Shown: positions 1 through 8,532 of the stretch, piece by piece
Numbering within the stretch: the stretch's first letter is position 1
Layout: every line of letters begins with the position of its first letter
Source: JBBTCX01 sp964494205
GTDB taxonomy: Bacteria > Planctomycetota > Phycisphaerae > UBA1845
Direction of reading: 5' to 3'
Assembly: GCA_964494205.1 (NCBI GenBank)
Contig: CAZBRD010000009.1
Coordinates: forward strand, 62,001-126,000
Length of the DNA stretch: 64,000 bases
Translations under genes and position numbers: made by a program
Notes under the pieces: model-generated
Seen by the model: only the letters and a program-made list of their open reading frames with translations
What the model was told of the DNA's origin: nothing
The model's database searches: none

Positions 1-1519
1 CTACGCTCGTAATCTGAGTCGCGGGCGTGACTTCAAGCAAAAGCTGGCTTCCCCGCGATGGCGAAGTTGAAGAAAGCGACGTGATCTCGGGTCGAACGCC
101 TCGAAACAAGTACGGAGGCGAGAAGGCTTCAATGTCGTTCGATGTGGGTCCGACCTGAAACTTGATTCGCGTGCCGCCGGTCGTCACGACGCGACCATCA
201 GGAACGAGCAGCGTTACCGCGTGGTACTCCCGGAACCAATTCATATCCGCCATTCGCCGCCACGAATTCGTGGTCGGCTCGTAAAGGTCTGTCCACTTCA
301 CAATGCCCAGCGAATTCGGCACAGGAGATGGGATTGCCTCGGTTTCGCCCCCGCCCACAAACACGCGACCGTCGGGAAGTTGGACGACTTCAGTTTGCAA
401 ACGGACCAAGCCAGGATTCGATGTAAGGCTCCAGGTTTTCGTTGTAGGATCGTAGATTTCACCCATCACCGTGTTATTGTTCGGGCCTTTCAGCACGCCG
501 ATCGCAAGAACGCGACCGTCATCGAGCACAACAATCGAATGGTCGCTATGACCCGGCCAACTACGATTCGGCTGATTGAAGTTGCCGGTCAGCCGCCATT
601 GGCCGCTTGTAGGGTTGTAGAGCTGCGGTGGGGACCACGTGATAAGAACTTCGCCGGTGTACAGAAGGGCCGAGGGCGGAAACTCGGCCGGGTTCAGCAT
701 TGATCCGGTATAGCTCCATGTTTCAGAGGTCAAATCGAATCGTTCGGCGGTAGCTGTCCGCGCAGCGTTGCAACATTGGCCGCCGCCCATGACGAGAAAC
801 GAGCCATCAGCCAACCGGGCCATGCCAGGGTACCAACGGCCAAGAGGATGTTGCAGATCGGCCAGTTGTTCCCACGCATCGCTTGCCGGAGCGTATTTTT
901 TTACCCAGCGCACGGCATTGACGAATTCACCAGGCGCATCACCGTCTTGTCCACCCGCAAAAATAACCGTACCGTCAGGGAGCAAACTTCCGTTCATGCA
1001 CCCTGATTCCAAGTTTGATCCTGATGGAAAGGACTTCGTTCCTGTAACCGGGTCAAACATAATCGGGTCGTCGGTGTCGTGACAATAGAAGATCTCTCCG
1101 CCTGGTAAGAGTACCGCGATATCCGTGGCATCAAGCACCTCAGGCGACGTATCACCGATGACGCTCCACTGACCTGCGTGGAGCTCCGGTCCGATCGAAA
1201 AACTACGCGTGAGATCCCCGCCTACGACTTGGACGACTTGCTCAACGTACTCGAATCGAAGCGCGGCGCAGCCGAGTTGGTACGTTCCGTTTGGCACGTT
1301 GCCAAAGGTGTAAGCGCCAAGGCTGTTGGAACGAGTCTCGCGAAAAAAAGAGAGGGACGGAGTGAAAAGCGTCATTCTCGAATTGGCGACCGGTTGACCA
1401 GGCGAGGCCGATTGTTGCACTTGGCCGGATATGGTTGCTGCCAAGGAGATGTTGATCGTGGCAAGGACCGCGGCGAAGCAAACGGCTCCCTTTGCTTTCC
1501 AATTCAAGCGAAATCTCAT
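1..1519 (-). CDS. Galactose/glyoxal oxidase-like copper-radical oxidase, C-terminus cut by window edge
   Basis: This reverse-strand frame is open from ATG at 1519 to the left edge (506 residues seen). It begins with an N-terminal hydrophobic signal segment (about residues 10-27), then a carboxypeptidase-regulatory-like beta domain (about 30-110), then kelch repeats with recurring PDGxVxxxGG signatures. The galactose oxidase cofactor residues can be placed: Cys174 in SGCMNGSLLPDG (the thioether Cys), Tyr230 in GRWYPG (its Tyr partner) and Tyr432-His433 in REYHAV (copper ligands). The last residues seen (SPPYLFRG) match the entry to the C-terminal DUF1929 domain, which should carry the final copper His. 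Members oxidise alcohols or aldehydes outside the cytoplasm and produce H2O2; the substrate cannot be read. It lies just downstream of, and co-directional with, a metal efflux operon. The family call is strong; specificity is unknown. Confidence 0.85.
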   Translation of the reverse strand, partial: MRFRLNWKAKGAVCFAAVLATINISLAATISGQVQQSASPGQPVANSRMTLFTPSLSFFRETRSNSLGAYTFGNVPNGTYQLGCAALRFEYVEQVVQVVGGDLTRSFSIGPELHAGQWSVIGDTSPEVLDATDIAVLLPGGEIFYCHDTDDPIMFDPVTGTKSFPSGSNLESGCMNGSLLPDGTVIFAGGQDGDAPGEFVNAVRWVKKYAPASDAWEQLADLQHPLGRWYPGMARLADGSFLVMGGGQCCNAARTATAERFDLTSETWSYTGSMLNPAEFPPSALLYTGEVLITWSPPQLYNPTSGQWRLTGNFNQPNRSWPGHSDHSIVVLDDGRVLAIGVLKGPNNNTVMGEIYDPTTKTWSLTSNPGLVRLQTEVVQLPDGRVFVGGGETEAIPSPVPNSLGIVKWTDLYEPTTNSWRRMADMNWFREYHAVTLLVPDGRVVTTGGTRIKFQVGPTSNDIEAFSPPYLFRGVRPEITSLSSTSPSRGSQLLLEVTPATQITSV

Positions 1520-1613
1520 ATCAGTCCGTCTCGCATCAATCGAATCACAATCCTACCGCCAACGGCACGAGTACTTCAACGGTGCGTTGACTTCCGGAAA
1601 GTCAGCTGCCTTT

Positions 1614-1796
1614 TCAGAGCAGCATTGCCGCCAGCACCTCGCGTGCCAAGTCCACAAGGAAGTCGCTGACGTTGTTGCGGACCTCATTCGGGAAACCAGT
1701 ACCAGAACTGGTCGTCCCGATACATCCGCTGACACTCAACAAGCCGAGCAAGCATACGAAGACTCGCATGCTCAAGATGCGTCTCGAAATATTCAT
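1614..1796 (-). CDS. Small predicted lipoprotein (60 aa), unknown function
   Basis: A 60-residue product with a positively charged N-terminus, a hydrophobic stretch and a lipobox-like LSVSGC at about residues 20-25, followed by a short polar mature part ending in an amphipathic segment (VSDFLVDLAREVLAAMLL). The ATG at 1796 is chosen because GTGGAG lies about 8 nt upstream; in-frame starts at 1832 and 1769 have poorer sites. It sits 33 nt downstream of the TolC-type gene on the same strand and probably shares its transcript. I recognise no family. The lipobox and context make it more likely a gene than chance, but its short length keeps confidence moderate. Confidence 0.55.
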   Translation of the reverse strand: MNISRRILSMRVFVCLLGLLSVSGCIGTTSSGTGFPNEVRNNVSDFLVDLAREVLAAMLL

Positions 1797-1828
1797 TAGC
1801 GGATCTCCACACAATCTTGAGCGACGGA

Positions 1829-3325
1829 TCAAGGCGTCGGTGCCTCAGCCAACTCCGGCACTTGGCCGGCGACCTGCCGTTCGAGGCTTGCCGCACCGAT
1901 GAACAAATCGCGAACGGCGGCCGCGAAGGCGAGTCGTGTTTGAATCAGCGACTCTTGAGCCAGCAAAACGGTAAGGATCGACTCGCGCCCAGTCTGGTAC
2001 GCGATCCGCGCGAGTTCCAAATTCGCTTCCTGAAGGGGCACAAGTGTTTCGTGGTACAACCGTGTTCGGTCTTCTGCAAGCTTGCGCTGTATAAACGCCG
2101 CTCGAACCCCCTCCGCCACGCGTTGCTCCAGTTCTTCGTAACGCTGTTGCAGTTCCCTGGCACGGAACTGAGCCTTCGCGATCTGTGCCTGGTTCTGATC
2201 GAAGATCGGCAGCGGGATTTCGATCGAAGGACCAAGTATGAAATCAATTTCCTGTGAACGCTCTTGGCGGCGCTCCGAAGCGGATTGAATTTCAGGGGCG
2301 GTCAGTGTTCCCGATGCGATGGACGCGCGAGCCGTGTCCGCGAGAACATCTCGATCCGGAGAGGCCCGGCGCTCAAATCGTTCGCCTGAAATGCCGAAGC
2401 TCAGGCTAGGAATGACTCGACGCCGTTGCTGCTCGAATTCCGCGACTGCCGCTTCCACTTCCCAACGCGCTGCCTGAACGTCCAGACGTTGAAGCAGGGC
2501 GACTTCGACCAGTTGCGACTCAGCGATCGACAGTCTCGCCGACGGCGCCACTGATGGCGGCAACTCCGGAGACCAATCATCCGGCGCCCGCGAAACGCCC
2601 ATCAAGCGCAGTAACGTGCGTTGCGTCAATCGAAAATCAGCGCGCAATTGCAAAAGCTCGTTCTCAGCCTCCACATAACGGGCGCGAACCAGATTGACAT
2701 CAAGCTGCGTTGTATCTCCTGCCCGAAATCGGGCTTGGGCAATCTCCATTGACTCCTGCAAAACGCGAAGGTTCTGTTCTTGCAGATCGATGGCTATGGC
2801 TTGGTATTGCAAAGCGTAGTAATTGCTCTTTACATCTGCCAGCAGCGCAATCGCGGTGTCCACGAAAGACAATATCCGCTGCTGGACGATGGCTTGTGCC
2901 GCTCGTTTGCGGGACGGTATGAGCCAAAGATCAGCAATATCTTTGGAGAGTCCAAATGCGATGTTCGCAAGCCCTCCCCCTTCCGGAAAACCGGTCATGA
3001 TCGAAAGGGTTGGGTTGGAAAGAAGTCCGGCCTGCACCAAGTCCGCCTTCGCCTGCCCGATCACTTCGAGATCGGCGCGCAAAGCGCGATTGTTCGACAA
3101 GGACAATTTAACAACCGTGTCGAGTGCAACGCGGCTATCCTCGCCGGGAACAAGCTCGCCAAGTTCAGGCGGGGCAGTCCAGTTTGTGCTGACTCCTGTT
3201 GCGCTCGCCATGGCCTCATCAGCCGCCCGAAGCTCCATTTTATGATCCACCGTGGCGCAGGAACTCAGCGCGGCGAGTAATGGCCCGCAAGTCCAGACCA
3301 CGGTTCTTTTACGCTCACCGATCAT
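1829..3325 (-). CDS. TolC/CusC-type outer-membrane efflux protein
   Basis: Outer-membrane channel component expected to complete a tripartite RND efflux system. The product (498 aa) starts with a lipoprotein-like signal ending LAALSSC and then shows the alternation of long coiled-coil helices typical of the OEP family, in two repeats (for example TQLDVNLVRARYVEAENELLQL and the C-terminal TGRESILTVLLAQESLIQTRLAFAAAVRDLF). The ATG at 3325 is preferred over the longer frame to 3448: it has TTGAGGG upstream, puts the lipobox at the N-terminus and avoids overlapping the preceding gene, leaving a 49-nt gap. It follows the adaptor, pump and heavy-metal-binding protein genes on the same strand, so it is the outer-membrane part of that system. 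Confidence 0.88.
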   Translation of the reverse strand: MIGERKRTVVWTCGPLLAALSSCATVDHKMELRAADEAMASATGVSTNWTAPPELGELVPGEDSRVALDTVVKLSLSNNRALRADLEVIGQAKADLVQAGLLSNPTLSIMTGFPEGGGLANIAFGLSKDIADLWLIPSRKRAAQAIVQQRILSFVDTAIALLADVKSNYYALQYQAIAIDLQEQNLRVLQESMEIAQARFRAGDTTQLDVNLVRARYVEAENELLQLRADFRLTQRTLLRLMGVSRAPDDWSPELPPSVAPSARLSIAESQLVEVALLQRLDVQAARWEVEAAVAEFEQQRRRVIPSLSFGISGERFERRASPDRDVLADTARASIASGTLTAPEIQSASERRQERSQEIDFILGPSIEIPLPIFDQNQAQIAKAQFRARELQQRYEELEQRVAEGVRAAFIQRKLAEDRTRLYHETLVPLQEANLELARIAYQTGRESILTVLLAQESLIQTRLAFAAAVRDLFIGAASLERQVAGQVPELAEAPTP

Positions 3326-3374
3326 CTTGGCGCCCTCAAGTGCCACAGGCCCACGAATCCTCAATGCAATGAAA

Positions 3375-4334
3375 TCAGTGTCCTCCGTGACCGTGCCCGC
3401 TCTTCTCGCCAGCAGGTTCCTTGCTGGGTTCCTTGAACTCGAAGTCAAAGTTCTGTGGCTTCTGTCCGTTCTTGAGGTCGATCAAGACCTTGATCCCGAC
3501 TGGCAGCTTGATAGACGCATCAATCTTGGCGAGTAGAAACGCTTTTCCTGGCTCAACACCCATCGTGAAGGGTTTAGCCTGATCAGCGCCGTCCATCCAC
3601 GTAGAACTTTTTTGAATCCATGCCTTGCCCTCTGCGGTGAACTTCTCGGCAGTGATCGGCTTGGTATATTCGTCGTAGAAGTAGACCCGAAACTCGTTCT
3701 CAGCCGAAAGAGTCCCTTCCAAGTGATGCTTGTTATCGGAGGCCATGAAGAACCAGCCGCCGTGCTTGGCTTCGTGGTCGGTGTGCGCCTTCACGTCTTG
3801 TATGTCCATCCCGCACTTCGGACAATTGCCGGGTTTGTCATAGGTCTTCTCACCTTCGCACTTCATGGGACACTGATACACCTTGGGGACATATTTCTGG
3901 AACGTTTCGGTGATCTTGACCATCTCGTCGTATACCTTTTTCGTGCCTGCCAAGTCGCCGGAGTCTCCGGCCTTGTCGATGGCATCAAACTTTGCGGCCA
4001 GGTCCTTTCCGGCCAGGTTTACGTCTTTCACAGCTTCCTTCGGAACACCGGAGCCATCCTTCAGCGCCAGTTGACCGATGACTTTGGCGACTGTCTGAAT
4101 TACTTCCGCTTCTGCATGCACTTTGGCTAGTTGCTTGGACGACATCAACGCCGAGATCTCATGAAGTCGATGTTCAATTTCACTCACCGCGTCCGGATAG
4201 GTCGTGGGCATCTTGAACTCCACGGGCTTGCCGTGGTCATGCCCCGGTTCTCCGTGCTTATGCTGCGCCCTTGCTAACGGCGCCAGGCCAATCAACAACA
4301 CGGCCGCCAAACTCACTCGCATCCAATTTGTCAT
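3375..4334 (-). CDS. Periplasmic heavy-metal-binding protein with HMBD module
   Basis: A 319-residue exported protein. It has a cleavable signal (hydrophobic residues 6-20, ending ARA-Q), then a His-rich stretch (HKHGEPGHDHG), a helical region (about 45-148), a heavy-metal-binding domain (Cys155, Cys159, Cys171, Cys174 in CPMKCEGEKTY...GNCPKCGM) and a beta-rich C-terminal part ending GHGHGGH. The HMBD is the same module found in CusB-type adaptors. Here it is on a separate soluble protein, so a periplasmic metal chaperone or buffer for the RND pump is the likeliest role. ATG at 4334 has AAGGAGAA upstream. It sits between the pump gene (upstream) and the TolC-type gene (downstream). Which metal it binds is not resolved; Cu/Ag, Zn, Co or Ni are possible. 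Confidence 0.8.
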   Translation of the reverse strand: MTNWMRVSLAAVLLIGLAPLARAQHKHGEPGHDHGKPVEFKMPTTYPDAVSEIEHRLHEISALMSSKQLAKVHAEAEVIQTVAKVIGQLALKDGSGVPKEAVKDVNLAGKDLAAKFDAIDKAGDSGDLAGTKKVYDEMVKITETFQKYVPKVYQCPMKCEGEKTYDKPGNCPKCGMDIQDVKAHTDHEAKHGGWFFMASDNKHHLEGTLSAENEFRVYFYDEYTKPITAEKFTAEGKAWIQKSSTWMDGADQAKPFTMGVEPGKAFLLAKIDASIKLPVGIKVLIDLKNGQKPQNFDFEFKEPSKEPAGEKSGHGHGGH

Positions 4335-4423
4335 TGTCTATTCTCCTTTTCAATGCGATGCCTCAGGCATCTTGTCACGACCTATGAACATCATCGAGAG
4401 GCGCGACGGCGCCTCGTTGCACA

Positions 4424-7400
4424 CTAATGTTGCACAGCCACGCTCATTCCGGGCGACGACTGTTGTCCATCCGAACCGCAGAAAGTTGCGTGCTTGGACT
4501 CGGCCACACGCAATTCAGCCACGAGTCTCTCCGACGCTTTCCTCCCAAACCGCAGAAAAACCGTGGGCGTGATAAAAAAATCCAGCAACGTCGTCGTCAC
4601 CATGCCTCCTACGACCACGAGTCCGACTGGGTAAAGAATCTCTTTCCCCGGCTGACCGGCTGCCAAGATAAGTGGGATTAGTCCCAACCACGTCGTAAGC
4701 GCCGTCATCAGAACTGGAGCTACACGCTCCTCACTACCTCGAACGACCATGTCGCGCCCGAAAGGCATTCCTTCGTGCGTCATGAGATGAATGTAATGGC
4801 TGATCATCATGATTCCGTTGCGCGCCGCGATCCCGCAAAGGCTGATGAACCCCACGAGGCTCGCCACGCTGAAGGTCTCACCCGCAAGCCACAGAGCCGC
4901 CGTGCTGCCGATGAAGGCAAACGGAATGTTGAGCATGACCTGAACGACCATTTGCACGGAGCGAAAATGCGAATAGAGAACCGCAAACATGGCGACCAAA
5001 GACATGGACCCGAGAATCATGATCAACCGCGTGGCCGATTGTTGAGCCTCAAACTGACCACCTATGCTCAGCGCATAGCCCGCTGGGATTTTCTCTGGTG
5101 GAAGGTCCATCGCTAACGAGCGTTGAATCTCCGCGACTGTGCTTCCGAGGTCCCGACCCTGAACGTTTGCGGAAACGACGATGCGTCGCTGCACGTTTTC
5201 CCGGCTGATTTGGTTGGGGCCAGGAGTCTCGGTGATTCCAGCAACATCGGACAGCAGAACCACGGCTCCCGTCGGAGAAATCAACCGTACATCGTTGAGC
5301 CGACGGATGTCATTGCGAATCGATTCCTCCAACATCAGGATCAGGTCATAGGACTTCAGCCCGTCCAGAACTTGCGAGACAACCTTTCCCTTCAGCGCCG
5401 TTTCCAGTGTTTGCACCAGCTCGGCCGGCTGGAACCCGACGCGCGCCGTCGCTTCGCGCTTGACGCGAATTCGTACCTGGGGAACCAGCACCTGCTTTTC
5501 GATCTGGAGATCAACGACGCCCGCAATGCCGTTCATGGCCGCGTTCGCCTGTTCCGCCAGATTGCGAAGCGCGTTCAGGTCATGGCCCGTGATTTTGACC
5601 GCAATCTGTGCACGAACACCGGACAACAGATGGTCGATTCGGTGGCTGATGGGCTGCCCGACGGCGATGGCCACACCGGGCAGGGTCTCCAGCTTCTCCC
5701 GAATCTCTGCCAGCACAGCTTCCTTATTCCGAACGAAATCCGGCGCCGTTCTTCCGTCTACGGTGACCTGTTTTTCTCGCGCATGCGCTTCTTTGGCGGT
5801 CCAGAAATCGACGTCCAATTCCGAGTAATGAACCCCCTCGGCGTGTTCGTCTTGTTCCGCGCGCCCCGTCCGCCGCCCAGTGGATTTGACCTCCGGAATG
5901 GTGAGGACAAGTTCTTCCGCTTTGGCGCCCAATCGATCGGATTCAGCTAGCGAAATGCCAGGGTCGGCAAATACGTTGATGGTCGCGGTTCCCTCGTTGA
6001 ATGCCGGAAGAAACTCCCGCCCGAGCATCGCAACGAGAACAAATCCCACGCCAATCAAGGCGCCGCCCAGCCCGATCATGGTCCACGGTCGCGGCAGTGA
6101 TAGCGCATACATACCCCGCGCCATACGCTTGCAAACACGCAGCAAGAGCCCGTCCTTTTCTTCGGCCATGCGTTTCATGTTCGGCAGGAGGTAGAAGCAC
6201 ATGGCGGGCGTGACGGTCAACGAAACAATAAGTGACGCGAGGATGCTTACGATGTAAGCCGTCGCCAGCGGCCGGAACATGCGCCCTTCGATTCCGGACA
6301 AAGCAAACAACGGTAGAAAAACCAGAAGGACAACAACGGTTCCAAATACGATTGAGCCACGCACTTCGATCGATGCGTCGAACACTACATCAAGAGCCGC
6401 TCGCGGGTTGGGCAAATGCCGATTCTCACGCAAGCGCCGAAAGACGTTCTCAACGTCAACAATGGAATCATCCACCAACTCGCCGATGGCAACGGCAATG
6501 CCTCCGAGCGTCATCGTATTGATCGTTTGGCCGAAGAGCTTGAACACCAGTGCGGTGATCAGCAGCGAGAGAGGCAGTGCTGTGAGCGTGATAAGCGCCG
6601 TTCGCACGTTCCAGAGGAAGAGAATCAGTACGATCGACACCAGAATAGCCCCTTCCAGGAGGCTTTCGGTGACGTTGTTGATCGCGTTTTCGATGAAATG
6701 CGCCTGCCGGAACAAGTCGGCGTTGATCACCAGGTCTTTGGGCAGTGTGGGGCGAAGCCCGGCGATGGTCTGATCAATTCGGTCGGTAAGGCTGCGGGTA
6801 TCCGCTCCCGGCTGCTTTTGAATAGCCATAATCACCGCGGGACGTCCGTTCATCGAGCCGTCGCCGCGTTTGATTGGCGCGCCGCCTTCGCGCACGCTGG
6901 CAACGTCTCTTACCAATACGGGTCGGGTCACACCCTCGTTGGTGCGCGTCGCAACCAAGGAGGTTTCGACATCCGCAACCGTGGCAACACGCCCGAGATT
7001 TCGGACGACGAACTCTTGGCTTCCCGCGACGATGAATCCTCCACCCGAGTTCTCATTGGCCTTCGACAGGGCTTCTTCCAAGTCCGTCAGCGTTAGCTCA
7101 AAACGACGAAGCTTGTCCGGATCCGCCAGCACCTGGAATTGGCGAACCTGTCCTCCCATCACTGTGACTTGCGCGATGCCCGCAACTGAAAGTATGGCCG
7201 GCCTGATCGTCCAGTCCGCCAGTGAGCGTACATCCATCGAAGACAGGGCGTCGCTTCGCAGTCCGATGAGCATGATCTCGCCCATGATGGAACTCACGGG
7301 TCCCATGATGGGAACAACTTCCTGCGGGAGTTTCTCCGCGACCTGATTGAGTCGCTCCTGCACGACCTGGCGGTCGTATCGAATGTCTGTACCCCACGCG

Positions 7401-7690
7401 AACTCAACGTAGACAACGGATAACCCCAATCCGGACGTACTGCGAACTCGCTCAACTCCGACGGCGCCGTTTAGCGCCGTTTCAAGGTGAAAGGTCACCT
7501 GCGATTCCACCTCTTCCGGTGCTAGACCCGGCGCTTCAGTCAGCACGGTCACAGTGGGCCGATTGAGATCGGGAAGCACGTCCGTCGGCAGCTGCGTTGC
7601 CGTGAACAAACCGTACGCAGCGAGCAGTACAGCTCCAGCCAGAACCAGTACGCGACTGTGAAGAGCGAATTTGATAACCGCGTTAAGCAC
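4424..7690 (-). CDS. Heavy-metal efflux RND pump (CusA/CzcA family)
   Basis: Inner-membrane proton-driven RND transporter of the heavy-metal (HME) subfamily, 1088 aa, the normal length. Family features seen: N-terminal TM1 followed by LPTDVLPDLNRPTVTV; two large periplasmic loops; the TM4 segment GELVDDSIVDVENVFRRLR with the acidic proton-relay residues; GRMFRPLATAYIVSILASL before TM6; and the second-half motif GPNQISRENVQRRIVV. The start codon is GTG at 7690. It is flanked by the HMA-MauE gene upstream (58-nt gap) and the periplasmic HMBD protein downstream, so pump, adaptor and outer-membrane factor lie in one leftward unit. The exported ion (monovalent Cu/Ag or divalent Zn/Co/Ni) cannot be settled without a structural alignment of the periplasmic Met or acidic ligands. 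Confidence 0.92.
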   Translation of the reverse strand: MLNAVIKFALHSRVLVLAGAVLLAAYGLFTATQLPTDVLPDLNRPTVTVLTEAPGLAPEEVESQVTFHLETALNGAVGVERVRSTSGLGLSVVYVEFAWGTDIRYDRQVVQERLNQVAEKLPQEVVPIMGPVSSIMGEIMLIGLRSDALSSMDVRSLADWTIRPAILSVAGIAQVTVMGGQVRQFQVLADPDKLRRFELTLTDLEEALSKANENSGGGFIVAGSQEFVVRNLGRVATVADVETSLVATRTNEGVTRPVLVRDVASVREGGAPIKRGDGSMNGRPAVIMAIQKQPGADTRSLTDRIDQTIAGLRPTLPKDLVINADLFRQAHFIENAINNVTESLLEGAILVSIVLILFLWNVRTALITLTALPLSLLITALVFKLFGQTINTMTLGGIAVAIGELVDDSIVDVENVFRRLRENRHLPNPRAALDVVFDASIEVRGSIVFGTVVVLLVFLPLFALSGIEGRMFRPLATAYIVSILASLIVSLTVTPAMCFYLLPNMKRMAEEKDGLLLRVCKRMARGMYALSLPRPWTMIGLGGALIGVGFVLVAMLGREFLPAFNEGTATINVFADPGISLAESDRLGAKAEELVLTIPEVKSTGRRTGRAEQDEHAEGVHYSELDVDFWTAKEAHAREKQVTVDGRTAPDFVRNKEAVLAEIREKLETLPGVAIAVGQPISHRIDHLLSGVRAQIAVKITGHDLNALRNLAEQANAAMNGIAGVVDLQIEKQVLVPQVRIRVKREATARVGFQPAELVQTLETALKGKVVSQVLDGLKSYDLILMLEESIRNDIRRLNDVRLISPTGAVVLLSDVAGITETPGPNQISRENVQRRIVVSANVQGRDLGSTVAEIQRSLAMDLPPEKIPAGYALSIGGQFEAQQSATRLIMILGSMSLVAMFAVLYSHFRSVQMVVQVMLNIPFAFIGSTAALWLAGETFSVASLVGFISLCGIAARNGIMMISHYIHLMTHEGMPFGRDMVVRGSEERVAPVLMTALTTWLGLIPLILAAGQPGKEILYPVGLVVVGGMVTTTLLDFFITPTVFLRFGRKASERLVAELRVAESKHATFCGSDGQQSSPGMSVAVQH

Positions 7691-7748
7691 GGATCACGAT
7701 TTCCTTGTCGCAAGACATCGAAATCATTCTTGAGTCCTGGTTCCCTTG

Positions 7749-8483
7749 CTATTGCACAAAAAGCCCGATCGCGGCCATCACAGCCATTCCCACGTCTTCC
7801 ACGAGGGTAAATTTGGTCATCGGGAGATTCAGCGCCGTTCCAAGGCATGCACATCGAATGGCGCTCTTGCTAAGCAATGCACGCAGCACTCCGATCGCGC
7901 CCACAAGCATGACGATCAACGTCACCCAATTTGTTGCCGTTGGAAACCAACCCGCAAGATAGGCCACTCCCAACCCCAATTCGACGAACGGGTAGACCAA
8001 TCCCCATGGGGGCACTACGCGAGCCAAGATGTCATAGGAACGATAGGAGTCCGCAAACCCGTGCAAGTCCAGAAATTTGAAAAACGAGAACACGATGAAA
8101 AAGCCGCCCATGAAGTGCATCATCAGAAAGGCGACGCTGAAATCACGATGCACCCATGCGAACAGCAGAACGATGCCCAGCAGATACCCAACGATCAACA
8201 CCAACGGATATAGACTTTCTTTGGGTGCAGCAGCTTCGTGGAAAGTATTTGAGCCTATTTCCTTTGTAACGTTGTCGTTGGCGTGAAGCCTGTAATCACC
8301 TACGCGCTCGACCGCGTGTTGCAATTCAGCGAGCGGAATATGACGTTCCATGCTCACTCGCGCCTTCGGGGGGTTCAAACTGACTTCCGCCGCGTTTACA
8401 CCTGAGACAGTCCGCAAGGCCCGCGAAATCTTGTCCACACAGCTTTCGCAGTGCATTCCTTCTGTAGTGAAATCATGGTTCAT
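7749..8483 (-). CDS. HMA metal-binding domain fused to MauE/DoxX-type membrane domain
   Basis: A 244-residue protein in two parts. Residues 1-65 form a heavy-metal-associated (HMA) domain with the canonical GMHCESC metal site (Cys12, Cys15). After a linker, residues 85-244 are a four-to-five helix membrane domain resembling MauE/DoxX-family proteins, including the conserved CACLGTxLxLPM segment near the C-terminus. The HMA domain suggests capture of a soft metal at the membrane. MauE/DoxX proteins are linked to redox and disulfide chemistry, so metal handling coupled to thiol chemistry is an inference. It lies between adaptor (49-nt gap) and pump genes and is likely part of the efflux operon. 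Homologues next to CusA pumps are commonly annotated only as heavy-metal-associated domain proteins. Confidence 0.8.
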   Translation of the reverse strand: MNHDFTTEGMHCESCVDKISRALRTVSGVNAAEVSLNPPKARVSMERHIPLAELQHAVERVGDYRLHANDNVTKEIGSNTFHEAAAPKESLYPLVLIVGYLLGIVLLFAWVHRDFSVAFLMMHFMGGFFIVFSFFKFLDLHGFADSYRSYDILARVVPPWGLVYPFVELGLGVAYLAGWFPTATNWVTLIVMLVGAIGVLRALLSKSAIRCACLGTALNLPMTKFTLVEDVGMAVMAAIGLFVQ

Positions 8484-8532
8484 AATGGATACCTGATTAC
8501 GAATTGCTTGGGCGCACTCGGCCGAGACCTCG

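Noticed and set aside
221..703. Plus-strand open frame of 160 codons at the left edge
   Set aside because: It is antisense to the kelch oxidase frame, whose cofactor residues and repeats are recognisable; the plus frame has no family features.
1829..2257. Plus-strand open frames across the TolC-type gene
   Set aside because: Antisense shadows of the outer-membrane factor, with no ribosome binding site or motif.
5123..5950. Plus-strand frame of 275 codons inside the first RND pump
   Set aside because: Arises from the high-GC third-position pattern of the opposite strand; the pump motifs are on the minus strand.
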